In this document: positions 44,582 to 53,858 of the stretch, one piece after another | Numbering within the stretch: the first letter of the stretch is position 1 | Layout: every line of letters starts with the position of its first letter | Origin: an uncultured Desulfomicrobiaceae bacterium | GTDB lineage: Bacteria; Desulfobacterota; Desulfovibrionia; Desulfovibrionales; Desulfomicrobiaceae | Assembly (NCBI GenBank): GCA_937989665.1 | Contig: CALKRN010000006.1 | Location: 1 to 64,000 of the forward strand | Reading direction: 5' to 3' | DNA length: 64,000 nt | Made by a program: the position numbers and the translations under genes | The notes under the pieces: model-generated | What the model was told of the DNA's origin: nothing | Database searches by the model: none | What the model saw: the letters and a program-made list of their open reading frames with translations, nothing else

Positions 44582-45271
44582 ATGCCCCACGTCCTCTTGA
44601 GCCTTTTGGCGCCTCCAGGGGCCGACGACAAGGCTACGCTGGATACGGAAAAGCTGAAAGAGGACGTGCCTCGCGGGCTACAGAAGGTAGAACTCGACCT
44701 TGACGACGCTGTCTTTCTTGACGTCGAGGAAGAAGAGCCCAAGCCCCAAGCCCCTGCTGAAGAAAGGCCGCTCCCTCCGCCGCCACCCCTTGAACCCACT
44801 AAGCCCGCCCTGTGGAAACGCCCGCTGGTGCTCGCGATTATGGGCGGAATCTTACTCTTTCTCCTTGGCGGGGTGGCAGCGTATTTCCTCCTACCTCGCT
44901 CCGACACCGCCCCGCCGCCGCCAGCCAAAGAGGAAAAGCCCAAAAAGTCCAAGCCCGAAAAACCCATCACCCTGCATACCATCCCTTTCGAGCCATTCTT
45001 TGTGGAGTATGACCAGGACGGGGCGAAGCGCTTTCTTGTCTGTCGCTTTTCGGTCTCTGGCGTTCCAGACGCCTTGGAATGGGAAATTCGACGAAAAAAA
45101 ATCATCCTGCGCGATGCGATGTATTATTACCTCCACAACAAAGGCCTCGCGTTTTTAAAAGACCAACAGAATGCCCATAAGCTGAAAGAAGAACTGTTGG
45201 CGGTCATGAACCAATATCTTGGCAACGGCCAAGTTGAAACTCTGCTCATCGAAGAATACGTTATCCGCTGA
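44582..45271 (+). CDS. fliL: Flagellar basal body-associated FliL-like protein
   Basis: 229 residues. A long acidic, proline-rich N-terminal cytoplasmic tail (~1-75) is followed by one membrane helix (VLAIMGGILLFLLGGVAAYF) and a periplasmic FliL domain (LRDAMYYYLHNKGLAFLKD). FliL steadies stator units around the rod. The cytoplasmic tail is longer than in most FliL proteins, where the helix is near the N-terminus. Confidence 0.8.
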   Translation: MPHVLLSLLAPPGADDKATLDTEKLKEDVPRGLQKVELDLDDAVFLDVEEEEPKPQAPAEERPLPPPPPLEPTKPALWKRPLVLAIMGGILLFLLGGVAAYFLLPRSDTAPPPPAKEEKPKKSKPEKPITLHTIPFEPFFVEYDQDGAKRFLVCRFSVSGVPDALEWEIRRKKIILRDAMYYYLHNKGLAFLKDQQNAHKLKEELLAVMNQYLGNGQVETLLIEEYVIR

Positions 45272-45273
45272 GT

Positions 45274-45576
45274 ATGGTCCAATCCATTGATCTCGCCACC
45301 TTGCTGGCGCAACTGCCCAATGCCCAGCAGCTCCACCACCTCGTGCAGGCGCACCCAGAGCTCTTCCAGGCCTTGGCCAGCGAGCTTACCCGCAAAAAGG
45401 CCGAGATGCGCAAAAAACGCATCACCAAAAGCGGAGGAGCTGATCCCAGTGGCCCCCTTACAAGAGAAGGCAACCGTGCGACAACAGGCCAAAGAACCGC
45501 ACTACCTGAAGCACCAGAGACACCCCCCGAAGAATCAGAGACGTTGCGTGGCCGTCTCCTGGATACCGAGGTATAG
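45274..45576 (+). CDS. Small protein of the flagellar operon, function unknown
   Basis: 100 residues. The N-terminal half is helical (LATLLAQLPNAQQLHHLVQA then HPELFQALASEL), the middle is lysine/arginine-rich (RKKAEMRKKR) and the tail is proline/glutamate-rich and probably disordered. No known domain was recognised. It starts two bases after fliL and abuts the next gene, so it is part of the flagellar transcript. Confidence 0.65.
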   Translation: MVQSIDLATLLAQLPNAQQLHHLVQAHPELFQALASELTRKKAEMRKKRITKSGGADPSGPLTREGNRATTGQRTALPEAPETPPEESETLRGRLLDTEV

Positions 45577-45999
45577 ATGACCTGGCCGCTGTGGCTCTTT
45601 GTGCTCTCCTCGCTGGTGGAGGTCCTCTTGGCCGTCGTCGGTGTTGTCCTCTACCTTCGCCTGCGCCGCTCCGAAGGGCTCATCCGCGCCCTCCAGGAGC
45701 GCCAAGGGGAATTTATGGAGAAGCTTGCCTGGAATACCCGTCTCGAGCAGGAACTCGTGGCGAGTTTTGCCGAGCGCCAGGAAGAGCTCACCCGTCTCGA
45801 TGCCCAGCTCAGCCAAACGGCGGCCACCTTGCGCCGCCTCCTCCAGGAGGCCGAGCGCTACACCAAGTCCCCGGAGTTCTTGCGCCATGTCATTCTCTCG
45901 GGTCAGCGCCGCGGGCAATCGCCCCAGGCCCTGGCCCAGGCCACGGGCCTGAGCGTGGACGAAGTGGAACTCATCCTTGAGGCCGAAGCGCGACGATAG
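45577..45999 (+). CDS. Membrane-anchored coiled-coil protein of the flagellar operon
   Basis: 140 residues. One N-terminal membrane helix (WLFVLSSLVEVLLAVVGVVL) is followed by a coiled coil (LIRALQERQGEFMEKL to LQEAERY) and a small C-terminal helix-turn-helix-like part (SPQALAQATGLSVDEVELIL). The layout resembles DUF2802-type proteins found at the end of flagellar/chemotaxis operons in polar-flagellate bacteria; the family match is tentative. It starts directly after the previous stop codon. Confidence 0.65.
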   Translation: MTWPLWLFVLSSLVEVLLAVVGVVLYLRLRRSEGLIRALQERQGEFMEKLAWNTRLEQELVASFAERQEELTRLDAQLSQTAATLRRLLQEAERYTKSPEFLRHVILSGQRRGQSPQALAQATGLSVDEVELILEAEARR

Positions 46000-46004
46000 T
46001 CTCC

Positions 46005-47003
46005 GTGACCCTGCTGCCCATCGCCCCCCACAGTCCGTGGCTCGCCCCATTGGCGGGCTATTCTAACCTCCCCTTCCGCCTCCTGTGCCGAGAATACGGC
46101 TGTGCCGTAGCCGTTACGGAAATGGTGAGCGCCAAGGGACTTGTCCTGGGCAGTCCGGGTACTGCGGGACTTCTTGCCACCTGCGCCAACGACCACCCCC
46201 TTGTCGTCCAACTTTTCGGCGCAGAACCTGAAATCCTTGGCCAGGCCGTCATCCGGCTCAAGATGCAAGGCGTCCAGTGGTTTGACCTCAACGCCGGTTG
46301 TCCTGTCCCCAAGGTCGTCAAAACCGGGGCTGGCGCGGCCTTACTGCGTGACCTCGGACGGCTGGCTGCTTGCGCCGAGGCCATGGTCCACGCCGCTGGC
46401 CGCGGCACGGTGGGCGTCAAGCTGCGCCTTGGATGGAGCGAGGAGGCCCTGGTCTATGCGACGGCTAGCGCACATCTGGAGTCCCTTGGCGTCGGCTGGA
46501 TTACCCTCCACCCCCGCACCGCTACCCAAGGGTTTTCTGGCCAGGCGCGATGGGAACACCTCACCCAGCTCAAACAGGCCACAGCGCTCCCCGTCCTGGC
46601 GAGCGGCGACCTCTTCACCGCGGAGGATGGTCTGCGCTGTCTAGAAACCACGGGCGTTGACGGCGTCATGTTCGCCCGCGGGGCCATGGCCGGGCCTGAT
46701 ATCTTCGCCCGCTACCTGGCGCTCTTCCACGGCACCCCGGCCCCGCCACGGGATGTGGCCGCAATCCACACCATGGTCGCCCGCCTGGCCGAACTCCACA
46801 CCCGCTGGGGTTCCCCGCGCCAAGGGCTGCTCCAACTTCGCACCTTAGCCCCCCGCTTTTTCCGTGGCCTCGACCATGCGCGGGCCATCCGCGCTCAACT
46901 GATGACCTGCCGCAGCTGGGAAGAAGCCCTAATGCACATCGCCCACTTGGAGGAATCATGGAGCTCATCGTCGCCCGCAGCGCGGGCTTCTGTATGGGGG
47001 TAG
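46005..47003 (+). CDS. tRNA-dihydrouridine synthase
   Basis: 332 residues with a GTG start at 46005. The FMN barrel begins LAPLAGYSNLPFRLLCREYG; FDLNAGCPVPKVVKTGAGAA holds the catalytic cysteine; GVKLRLGW and FARGAMAGPDIF are further flavin/phosphate contacts. It reduces uridines in the tRNA D-loop. It is closest to the DusB type by motif wording, but the subtype is not certain. It overlaps ispH by 46 bases. Confidence 0.9.
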   Translation: MTLLPIAPHSPWLAPLAGYSNLPFRLLCREYGCAVAVTEMVSAKGLVLGSPGTAGLLATCANDHPLVVQLFGAEPEILGQAVIRLKMQGVQWFDLNAGCPVPKVVKTGAGAALLRDLGRLAACAEAMVHAAGRGTVGVKLRLGWSEEALVYATASAHLESLGVGWITLHPRTATQGFSGQARWEHLTQLKQATALPVLASGDLFTAEDGLRCLETTGVDGVMFARGAMAGPDIFARYLALFHGTPAPPRDVAAIHTMVARLAELHTRWGSPRQGLLQLRTLAPRFFRGLDHARAIRAQLMTCRSWEEALMHIAHLEESWSSSSPAARASVWG

Positions 47004-47800
47004 CCTTAGCCTTGCGCAAACTCGACCAGGCCTTGCGCAACCACCCCCATGCGGTCATCGTGACCCTTGGGCCCATCATCCACAATCCCCAGGTGCTGGA
47101 GCGCTACCGCGCCCAAGGGGTCATTGTCGCCGAAGACCTCGATGCCATCCCACAGGAGGCCATTGTCCTGGTGCGCGCCCACGGCATCCCGGCGGCTGTC
47201 GCCAAGGCCCTCACGGCTCGCAACCATGTGGTCGTGGACGCCACCTGTCCCAAAGTCAAAAAGGCCCAGCTCCTCATTGAGCGCCATTGCTCGACCACCA
47301 CCCCGCTTTTCCTCTTCGGCGAACCCGAACACCCCGAGGTCCAAGGGCTAATGAGCCGTGCCGCTCAGGCCGTTGTCTTTTCAGGGTTCGACGAGCTAAC
47401 ACGTCTGCCCCTGCCACCAATTCCACTTGTTCTCGCGGCCCAGACCACCCAAGACCGCGCCGAGTTTACGGCCATAGCCACCTGGCTCCAGGAACGCGTC
47501 CCCCACCTCACGGTCCTCGACACCATCTGCGATGCCACGAGACTGCGTCAGGACGAGGTCCGAGAACTCGCCCACGAGGTGGAGGCGATTGTCGTCGTCG
47601 GTGGCAAAAGTAGCGGCAACACCCGCCGTCTGGCTCAAATCGCGGCCGAGTGTGGCCGGCCTACCTGGCACGTGGAGACTGCGGCCGAACTTTCGGCAGA
47701 GCTGGCCGCCTTCTGCCGGGTCGGCGTCACGGCCGGGGCCTCGACTCCGGCATGGATCATCGACGAGGTCGTGGCGGCCCTGCGGGCGTTGGGGCGATAG
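46958..47800 (+). CDS. ispH: 4-hydroxy-3-methylbut-2-enyl diphosphate reductase
   Basis: 280 residues. The three cysteines of the Fe-S cluster are in SAGFCMGV (~12), DATCPKVKKAQ (~96) and LDTICDATRLRQ (~190), with VRAHGIP and VGGKSSGNTRRL as further active-site blocks. It makes IPP and DMAPP in the last step of the MEP isoprenoid pathway. The ATG follows GGAGG inside the end of the dus gene. Confidence 0.96.
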   Translation: MELIVARSAGFCMGVALALRKLDQALRNHPHAVIVTLGPIIHNPQVLERYRAQGVIVAEDLDAIPQEAIVLVRAHGIPAAVAKALTARNHVVVDATCPKVKKAQLLIERHCSTTTPLFLFGEPEHPEVQGLMSRAAQAVVFSGFDELTRLPLPPIPLVLAAQTTQDRAEFTAIATWLQERVPHLTVLDTICDATRLRQDEVRELAHEVEAIVVVGGKSSGNTRRLAQIAAECGRPTWHVETAAELSAELAAFCRVGVTAGASTPAWIIDEVVAALRALGR

Positions 47801-47944
47801 GGGCATCAGGAGCAACCCACCAGAACCCCTGGAGGACGCGCTCTGCCAATCCCCTGCCCTTGGCTGAAGTAAGGCCCTACCGCCGCGATGGTCGGCGCCC
47901 AGTGGCGAGTCCCCTCGTGCCCGGCGCCGACAACGTGATGACCG

Positions 47945-47982
47945 AACAAAAGATGAGGGCGCCCCCGCACCGGGACGCCCTC
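47945..47982 (-). terminator. Intrinsic terminator for the hdr-flox-ferritin transcript
   Basis: On the minus strand GAGGGCG pairs with CGCCCTC, with extra G-C pairs inward, followed by ATCTTTTGTT. It lies ~120 bases after the ferritin-like stop codon. The rest of the 299-base gap to ispH shows no gene. Confidence 0.75.
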
Positions 47983-48099
47983 AATGGGCTTGAGGATGGC
48001 GCGGCGCCGCTGTCCATCGGCACATGGGGGCGCGCACGCACGGCATGAATAGTGGTCCGGCCGGAAGATTACCGCGCCACCTCCGTCCACTGAGGTCCT

Positions 48100-48576
48100 T
48101 CAGCTGCCGCGCAGACTCGCAAGCAGCCGCAGGTGCCGACGCTCTTCGTTGACGCACTCCTGCACAGTCGCCTTTTCCCCCTCCGGGACAAACTCGCGCA
48201 TCTCCATAAAAAAGACGATGGTATCCTTTTCAAACTCCATGGCCGTCTGGAGTGCCTCTTCCCGGGTCCCGACAAACTGCCGCAGGGTCTCCACATCACC
48301 AAGACGAAAGAGGGCATGGGAATTGATAAGGGCAGTGAGGTAGTCCACATACTCGTCTTCTGTTGCCCATGCTGGGAGTTCCACGTCTCCAACGCGCTGC
48401 GCTATGGCGTGAAAAACCTGCCAATGCTTCTCTTCTTCACCTGCAAGAAAACGAAATGTATTTGCCAATGATGGGTCTTGGGCAGTTTCGGCCAATCGGG
48501 TATAGAAGACCTTGCCCCGTTGTTCGATTTCCTGGGCCGCAGCCAGCACATCTGCTGCCGTAAAGATACCAGCCAT
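48100..48576 (-). CDS. Ferritin-like di-iron protein (rubrerythrin-related)
   Basis: 158 residues, a four-helix bundle by pattern. Iron ligands fit IEQRGKVFY, GEEEKHW (ExxH, ~50), FEKDTIVFF and NEERRHLR (ExxH, ~145). It lacks the C-terminal rubredoxin domain of true rubrerythrin. Such proteins reduce peroxide or handle iron in anaerobes. It begins 24 bases after floxA with AGGAGG before the ATG, so it is the last gene of the hdr-flox transcript, which may point to a role in protecting or draining electrons from that complex. Confidence 0.8.
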   Translation of the reverse strand: MAGIFTAADVLAAAQEIEQRGKVFYTRLAETAQDPSLANTFRFLAGEEEKHWQVFHAIAQRVGDVELPAWATEDEYVDYLTALINSHALFRLGDVETLRQFVGTREEALQTAMEFEKDTIVFFMEMREFVPEGEKATVQECVNEERRHLRLLASLRGS

Positions 48577-48600
48577 AGTTCCTCCTCAGCCTTCTGCCAA

Positions 48601-49431
48601 TTAGAGTTCTGAAGGCAATGCCTTGAGCTGGGCGTAGGTGAATACCGGCCCATCCACGCAGACGTATTTGGTGCCAATATTACAACGGCCACAAAGCCCT
48701 ACCCCGCACTTCATCCGCTTTTCGAGGGTCGTGATGATCTGGTCGTCCTCAAAGCCCAATTTCTTCAGGGCCTGGAGGGTAAACTTGATCATAATGGGCG
48801 GGCCACAGGTCACCGCAACGGCATTCTCTGGCGAGGGGGCCAAGTCGAGGAGCACATTGGGGATCAAGCCCACTCGATGCTCCCAGCCGGGATATTCGGC
48901 ATCCACCGTCAGTACAGTGCGCACGTCCGAGCGCCCGAGCCACTCGGGGAGTTCGGCCTTGTACGTCATATCCACTGGGGTGCGGGCACCATACAGTAAA
49001 GTAATATCGCCAAAATCAGCGCGATTATCGAGCATATAGAGGAACAAGGTGCGCAGCGGCGCCATGCCGATTCCACCGCCAATAAAGACGATGTTCTTGC
49101 CGCGCATATCCTCCACCGGAAAGCCGTTGCCCAAGGGCGCACGCACCCCCACTTTGTCCCCGGCCTGAAGCTGGTGGAGGCGAGTTGTCACCTCGCCCAC
49201 GCGCATGACGCTAAACTGAAGATAGTCCATACGGGTTGGTGAGGAGTTGATGACAAACGTCGATTCCCCTACGCCAAACACGGAAAGCTGCCCCACCTGG
49301 CCAGGACGAAAGGTAAAGTTACGCATCTTCTCCTCATCGTCCAAGACCACCCGGAAGGTCTTGATATTGGGAGTCTCCTCAATAACCTCAACGAGAGTGG
49401 CCAACTCTGGCAAATAGGGATTCTGGTTCAT
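48601..49431 (-). CDS. floxA: FloxA/HdrF-like FAD/NAD(P)-binding subunit
   Basis: 276 residues. The ferredoxin-reductase-type FAD domain includes FTFRPGQVGQLSVFG, the NAD-binding part GGGIGMAPLRTLF and CGPPIMI. The C-terminal [2Fe-2S] loop, as in PyrK and sulfide dehydrogenase, has MKCGVGLCGRCNIG. In Desulfovibrio the Flox subunits take electrons from NADH and pass them to HdrABC, which bifurcates to ferredoxin and a disulfide. The ATG at 49431 overlaps the floxB stop codon. Confidence 0.9.
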   Translation of the reverse strand: MNQNPYLPELATLVEVIEETPNIKTFRVVLDDEEKMRNFTFRPGQVGQLSVFGVGESTFVINSSPTRMDYLQFSVMRVGEVTTRLHQLQAGDKVGVRAPLGNGFPVEDMRGKNIVFIGGGIGMAPLRTLFLYMLDNRADFGDITLLYGARTPVDMTYKAELPEWLGRSDVRTVLTVDAEYPGWEHRVGLIPNVLLDLAPSPENAVAVTCGPPIMIKFTLQALKKLGFEDDQIITTLEKRMKCGVGLCGRCNIGTKYVCVDGPVFTYAQLKALPSEL

Positions 49432-50453
49432 CCTCCATACTCCTGCGCCGCTCGTACAATGGCACGAATATCTACACCCACAGGGCAGTGCTTGATGCAT
49501 CGCCCACATCCACAGCAAGCAATTGTCCCACTGTGGATGGTTGGATAATAACTAAATTTATGGCTAACCCGATTTTTGAGACGATGGGCCTTCGTTGGCC
49601 TTGGGTTATGGCCGCTTCCTTCCAACGTAAATAAATAGGACATGCAATTATCCCATGTCCGGATGCGTCGGCTCTCTAGGCCGAGATCGTCATCAGTGAT
49701 ATTGAAACAATAACAAGTTGGGCACATGTAGGTGCACGCCCCACAAGAGATACATTTGGCCGACTGCCGCTCCCAAAAATCCTTGTCGTCAAAGCGGGCC
49801 AGGAGCTTTTCTGGGGCGGTGCGAAAATCATCCTGCGGCGGCATGGCAGCATTGGCCTTGGCGATGACGGCATCGGCCTCGGCGCTGCGTGCCCCTGCCT
49901 CTGCAAAAAGGGCATGGGCCAACACCTTTTCCCCGGCCGCAGTCACCGAGCGGGCCACGAAGCCACCCTCTACCGGGATAAGCAGGACATCCACCCCCAC
50001 CGTATCCGCTGGCCCTCCACCGACGCTGGTGCAAAAGCAGGTCGTCTCTGGCCGAGTACAGACCACAGCCATAAAGAGGGCATCTTCACGTCGGCGGGCA
50101 AAATAGGGGTCGTGGACCCCACCCAAAAAGACGGGACCAAAGATCTCCTTGCCCCGCGCTCCACAGGGCCGGCAGCCCAAGACCACGGTCCGAGAGCGCG
50201 GCGGCAGGGTGGCTTCCACGGTCGGAGTTTTTGCCTCCCCCTCGCGGCGGACCGCGAGCAGCGGCTCGGTTTGCGGAAAAGTGGCCGCCTTGGGCGAAGT
50301 GGAGGCCATGCGGGAGAGTTCAATACGCATCCCTGGCCGGTACCAACGAAACACAACACTACCGCCTTCGGCAATCGGCGCCAGCACCGGCCCCGTCTGG
50401 GCCAGGTCATCGGCCAAAGCCGTCAGTTGCGATGCAGCAAGAAAGCGATCCAT
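49428..50453 (-). CDS. floxB: FloxB iron-sulfur subunit (AsrA/HydB-like)
   Basis: 341 residues. An N-terminal domain with RTVVLGCRPCGARG leads to two C-terminal [4Fe-4S] clusters, CISCGACTYMCPTC (~235) and CCGCGRCIKHCPVG (~320). The same layout is found in anaerobic sulfite reductase subunit A. It should carry electrons between FloxA and the other subunits. The ATG at 50453 shares a base with the floxC stop (TGATG) and has GAGG upstream. Confidence 0.88.
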   Translation of the reverse strand: MDRFLAASQLTALADDLAQTGPVLAPIAEGGSVVFRWYRPGMRIELSRMASTSPKAATFPQTEPLLAVRREGEAKTPTVEATLPPRSRTVVLGCRPCGARGKEIFGPVFLGGVHDPYFARRREDALFMAVVCTRPETTCFCTSVGGGPADTVGVDVLLIPVEGGFVARSVTAAGEKVLAHALFAEAGARSAEADAVIAKANAAMPPQDDFRTAPEKLLARFDDKDFWERQSAKCISCGACTYMCPTCYCFNITDDDLGLESRRIRTWDNCMSYLFTLEGSGHNPRPTKAHRLKNRVSHKFSYYPTIHSGTIACCGCGRCIKHCPVGVDIRAIVRAAQEYGG

Positions 50454-51400
50454 CACCAACCTCGCTCGTTGATCCGCGCCTCCTCCACTTGGAAGGTGAG
50501 CAGCGGCGGGGTTTGGCCAGGAGTCGTCCCGGCCTGATAGTCAAAGAGTTCCTCGGTTACACGGTTCATGGAGCGCCGCAACAAAAGCAGCGGGATATCC
50601 ACCGGACAGGAGCGCTCGCACTCGCCACACTCGGTGCAGCGGCCAGCCAAGTGAAGAACATGGATCATCTGGAACATAAAGTTTTCCGCCGGGGAGTTCT
50701 CCTGGCCCAACCACAGCGGATCCCGGGTTGTGGCAATGCAATGATCCCGGCAGACACACAGCGGGCAGGCATTCCGGCAGGCATAGCAGCGGATACACCG
50801 CGCCATGGTCGCCTCCCAGAAAGCCAGTTTTTCGGCCTGCGGCAAGGCATCGAACGCGTCCTGACAAGGGACAGGTTGCGGCGCAGGGGTGCGCGCTGCT
50901 CCCACAAGGACGTCCGCGGCCAAGGCGTTGGGATAGCGGCAGGAGATGCACTTGTCCGCCAAGATATCCTGAAGGCGGACTTCCACGGCGTGCCCAGCCA
51001 CAACGGCCTGAAGGCGGTCCGAATGCCACGTCGCCTGCTCTACAAAACCGAGGTCCGCGGGCAGGGCCTCCCGCAGCTTGCGGTGGCTGATGACTCCATC
51101 GCAACAGAGTCCAAAGACGGTAATGTCCTCGCGCTTGATGAGTCCCTCATTGGCCAGCTGGATAACGCTGCGGCTATCACACCCTTTGACCACCACGCCG
51201 ACCTTCTTGCCCTTAAGGCCCGGTAGGTAGGTAGCAAGATTGTGGACTGCCAACGGCCCTAGGGTGAGGCGATGGAGATCGCCTTCCTCACGGATAAACA
51301 GAGGGGTGGCATGGAGGGCATCAAACCCCATCTCCCAGCCGATGACCATCTCGAGGTCTGCCAAGCGCTCCGCAATGGCAGTTTTGAGTGCTTCTACCAT
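50453..51400 (-). CDS. floxC: FloxC iron-sulfur subunit (FrhB-like)
   Basis: 315 residues. KKVGVVVKGCDSRSVIQL and ITVFGLCCDGV are FrhB/FdhB-like blocks. Cysteine sets are KCISCRYPN (~140), CIRCYACRNACPLC (~195) and CTECGECERSCPVDIP (~265), consistent with [4Fe-4S] clusters. The ATG at 51400 follows AGGAGG; an upstream in-frame ATG at 51421 lies before that site and was rejected. It is between floxD and floxB in a tightly packed operon. Confidence 0.86.
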   Translation of the reverse strand: MVEALKTAIAERLADLEMVIGWEMGFDALHATPLFIREEGDLHRLTLGPLAVHNLATYLPGLKGKKVGVVVKGCDSRSVIQLANEGLIKREDITVFGLCCDGVISHRKLREALPADLGFVEQATWHSDRLQAVVAGHAVEVRLQDILADKCISCRYPNALAADVLVGAARTPAPQPVPCQDAFDALPQAEKLAFWEATMARCIRCYACRNACPLCVCRDHCIATTRDPLWLGQENSPAENFMFQMIHVLHLAGRCTECGECERSCPVDIPLLLLRRSMNRVTEELFDYQAGTTPGQTPPLLTFQVEEARINERGW

Positions 51401-51408
51401 AGTTCCTC

Positions 51409-51900
51409 CTAGCCGTGGCACGGGCAGGCAGGGCCTGCAGCTGCCGGGGCGGCGGCATCAAACCACGCCCCATCAGAGACGTGACGCAAAAGTGGCGCTG
51501 GACCCAGGGCGTGGATGCGACGGGTAAACTCGGTGACCACGTGCTGCCAACGCTGCCCTTCGGAGGCCGAAACCCAGGTGTATTCAAAACGGGCTGGGTC
51601 AATGCCCGTGGCATCCAAAAAGCGCTTCAAGGTCTCCAACCGACGACGGGCGTAGAAATTGCCCTCGGCATAGTGGCAATCGCGCGGGTGGCACCCAGAA
51701 ACGAGGACACCATCTGCGCCATTGACCAAGGCCCGAACGATAAACAGGGGGTCAATCCGGCCAGAACAGGGCACGCGGATGATGCGCAAGTCCGTGGGCT
51801 GGGCAAAGCGTGCCACACCTGCGGTATCCGCCCCGCCGTAGGAACACCAGTTACACAAAAAACCTACGATGCGTAGTTCACGCGAATCCGAGGCGGACAT
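51409..51900 (-). CDS. floxD: FloxD/MvhD-like electron transfer subunit
   Basis: 163 residues. IVGFLCNWCSYGGADTAG, the VPCSGRIDP block and GCHPRDCHY are the cysteine motifs of the MvhD family, which holds a [2Fe-2S] cluster and links HdrA to its electron donor. A cysteine-rich tail (GPACPCHG) ends the chain. Its start lies inside the end of hdrA (37-base overlap). Confidence 0.92.
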   Translation of the reverse strand: MSASDSRELRIVGFLCNWCSYGGADTAGVARFAQPTDLRIIRVPCSGRIDPLFIVRALVNGADGVLVSGCHPRDCHYAEGNFYARRRLETLKRFLDATGIDPARFEYTWVSASEGQRWQHVVTEFTRRIHALGPAPLLRHVSDGAWFDAAAPAAAGPACPCHG

Positions 51901-53849
51901 AAGGCTTGTACCTCCGCGAGGATCTGGTTGTCAGTAAAATGCTCCAATTGGATGGCGCCTTGGGGACAGGTCACGGTGCAGATCCCGCAGCCCTGGCAGA
52001 CGGTCTCCACGACCTCGGCCTTAGGATTGCCAAAACGGTCCTCCACAAGCTTGATGGCCCCAAAAGGACAGGTCTGGACACACTTGCCACAGCCCACGCA
52101 GCGCGCCGGCGTCACTCGGGACACCTGGGGGTCGGACTCCAATTGGTCCTTGACCAGCAGCGCCAAGACCTTGGCCGCCGCTGCACTGCCCTGGGCCACT
52201 GAGGCCGGAATGTCCTTCGGACCTTGGCAGGCACCGGCGAGAAAGACCCCCGCTGTATTGGTCTCCACTGGCCGCAGCTTGGGATGGCTCTCCACAAAGA
52301 AGCCATACTGGTCCGGCACTACCCGCAGTTTCTCGCCAAGGACCGCAGCCCCACGGGCAGCTTCCACTCCCACCGCGAGCACCACGAGGTCTGCCGCCAC
52401 CTCCACCTGAGTGCCAGCCAAGGTATCAGCCCCACGCACAATGAGCTGATCCCCCTTCGGGTAGATCATCGCCACCCGGCCACGCACATATTGGGCACCG
52501 TACTCTTCCATAGCCCGCCGGGTGAATTCGTCATAGGCCTTCCCCGGAGAGCGGATATCCATATAAAAAACGTAGGATTGAGAATCTGGAATATGGTCTT
52601 TGGTCAAAATCGCCTGCTTCGCCGTATACATGCAGCAAAATCCAGAGCAGTAGGGGCGATCCACAGAACGATCTCGCGAACCGACGCATTGGATAAAAAC
52701 CACGGTCTTCGGCTCTTTGCCGTCGGATGGCCGCTTGATATGCCCACCGGTTGGCCCGGATGCAGACAACAAGCGTTCATACTGCAACGAAGTGATAACA
52801 TCGGGATAGCGGCCTTGCCCATACTGCGGGTACTTGTGCCAATCGAAGAGGTCATAACCCGTGGCCACGACAATGGCCCCCACATCTACGGTCACAAGCT
52901 CGTCTTGTTGGTCAAAGTCAATGCACTTGACTGGGCAGATCTTGGCACAAAGCCCGCATTTCCCCTTTTGCTTCATGATGCAGGTCTCTGGATTGATGGC
53001 CGCTTTCTTGGGAATGGCCTGCGGGAAGGGGATGTTGATGGTCGGCGCGGTACACAGATATTCGTTGAATGGGTCCGGCGCCTTGCGGCTGGGGCACTTT
53101 TCCATGCACAGACCACAACCTGTGCACTTTTCCCAATCCACAAAACGAGCCTTTTTGCGGATGGTCACCTGAAAGTTTCCCACATATCCTGAGACGGATT
53201 CCACCTCCGCCATGGTATGCAGCGTAATCTTGGGGTGCTGAGCCACGTCCACCATCTTTGGTCCAAGCACACAGGAGGAGCAGTCAATCGTGGGGAAGGT
53301 CTTGTCGAGCTTGGCCATCTTACCGCCGATACTCTGTTCCCGCTCCACGAGCACGACCTCTTGCCCCCCTTCGGCGCAGTCCAGGGCCGCCTGGATGCCG
53401 GCCACCCCGCCACCGACCACAAGCACCCGTTTGGTGACATCGAAGCGCTTGGGCGTCAGCGGTCGGTTGCGGCGCAGCTTTTCCACGGCCATGCGCACCA
53501 ATTCCGTGGCCTTGATGGTGTTGCGCTCCGTATCCTTGCCAATCCAGGACACATGCTCGCGGATATTGGCCATTTCGAAACAATAGCGGTTGAGTCCTGC
53601 GCGCTCCACGGTACGGCGGAACGTAGGTTCGTGCATGCGCGGGGTGCAGGAAGCGACCACAACGCCATCCAAGTTATGCTCACGCACCGCCTGGATGATA
53701 CCCTCCTGCCCTGGTTCCGAGCAGGCGTACATGGTATCCGAGGCGTAGACGACATCCGCAAACCCCTTGGCTGCTTGCGCCACAGCGCGCACATCCACTG
53801 TGCCCGCAATGTTGCTGCCACAATGGCAGATAAAGACTCCAATTCGCAT
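51864..53849 (-). CDS. hdrA: HdrA, flavin subunit of heterodisulfide reductase-like bifurcating complex
   Basis: 661 residues. The N-terminus has CHCGSNIAGTVDV; the FAD Rossmann site is GGGVAGIQAALD (~146). Central clusters are CTGCGLCMEKCP (~240) and CGLCAKICPVKC (~295); C-terminal clusters are CVGCGKCVQTCP (~590) and CQGCGICTVTCP (~625). HdrA holds the flavin that splits electron pairs. No in-frame TGA (selenocysteine) occurs. It lies between hdrB and floxD. Confidence 0.95.
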   Translation of the reverse strand: MRIGVFICHCGSNIAGTVDVRAVAQAAKGFADVVYASDTMYACSEPGQEGIIQAVREHNLDGVVVASCTPRMHEPTFRRTVERAGLNRYCFEMANIREHVSWIGKDTERNTIKATELVRMAVEKLRRNRPLTPKRFDVTKRVLVVGGGVAGIQAALDCAEGGQEVVLVEREQSIGGKMAKLDKTFPTIDCSSCVLGPKMVDVAQHPKITLHTMAEVESVSGYVGNFQVTIRKKARFVDWEKCTGCGLCMEKCPSRKAPDPFNEYLCTAPTINIPFPQAIPKKAAINPETCIMKQKGKCGLCAKICPVKCIDFDQQDELVTVDVGAIVVATGYDLFDWHKYPQYGQGRYPDVITSLQYERLLSASGPTGGHIKRPSDGKEPKTVVFIQCVGSRDRSVDRPYCSGFCCMYTAKQAILTKDHIPDSQSYVFYMDIRSPGKAYDEFTRRAMEEYGAQYVRGRVAMIYPKGDQLIVRGADTLAGTQVEVAADLVVLAVGVEAARGAAVLGEKLRVVPDQYGFFVESHPKLRPVETNTAGVFLAGACQGPKDIPASVAQGSAAAAKVLALLVKDQLESDPQVSRVTPARCVGCGKCVQTCPFGAIKLVEDRFGNPKAEVVETVCQGCGICTVTCPQGAIQLEHFTDNQILAEVQALCPPRIRVNYAS

Positions 53850-53858
53850 GACTCCCTC

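Noticed and set aside
47806-48090. 94-codon minus-strand frame between ispH and the ferritin-like gene
   Set aside because: It contains the intrinsic terminator, lacks a ribosome-binding site, and has no family-like sequence.
51864-53849. Selenocysteine in HdrA
   Set aside because: No in-frame TGA occurs; the frame is open throughout.
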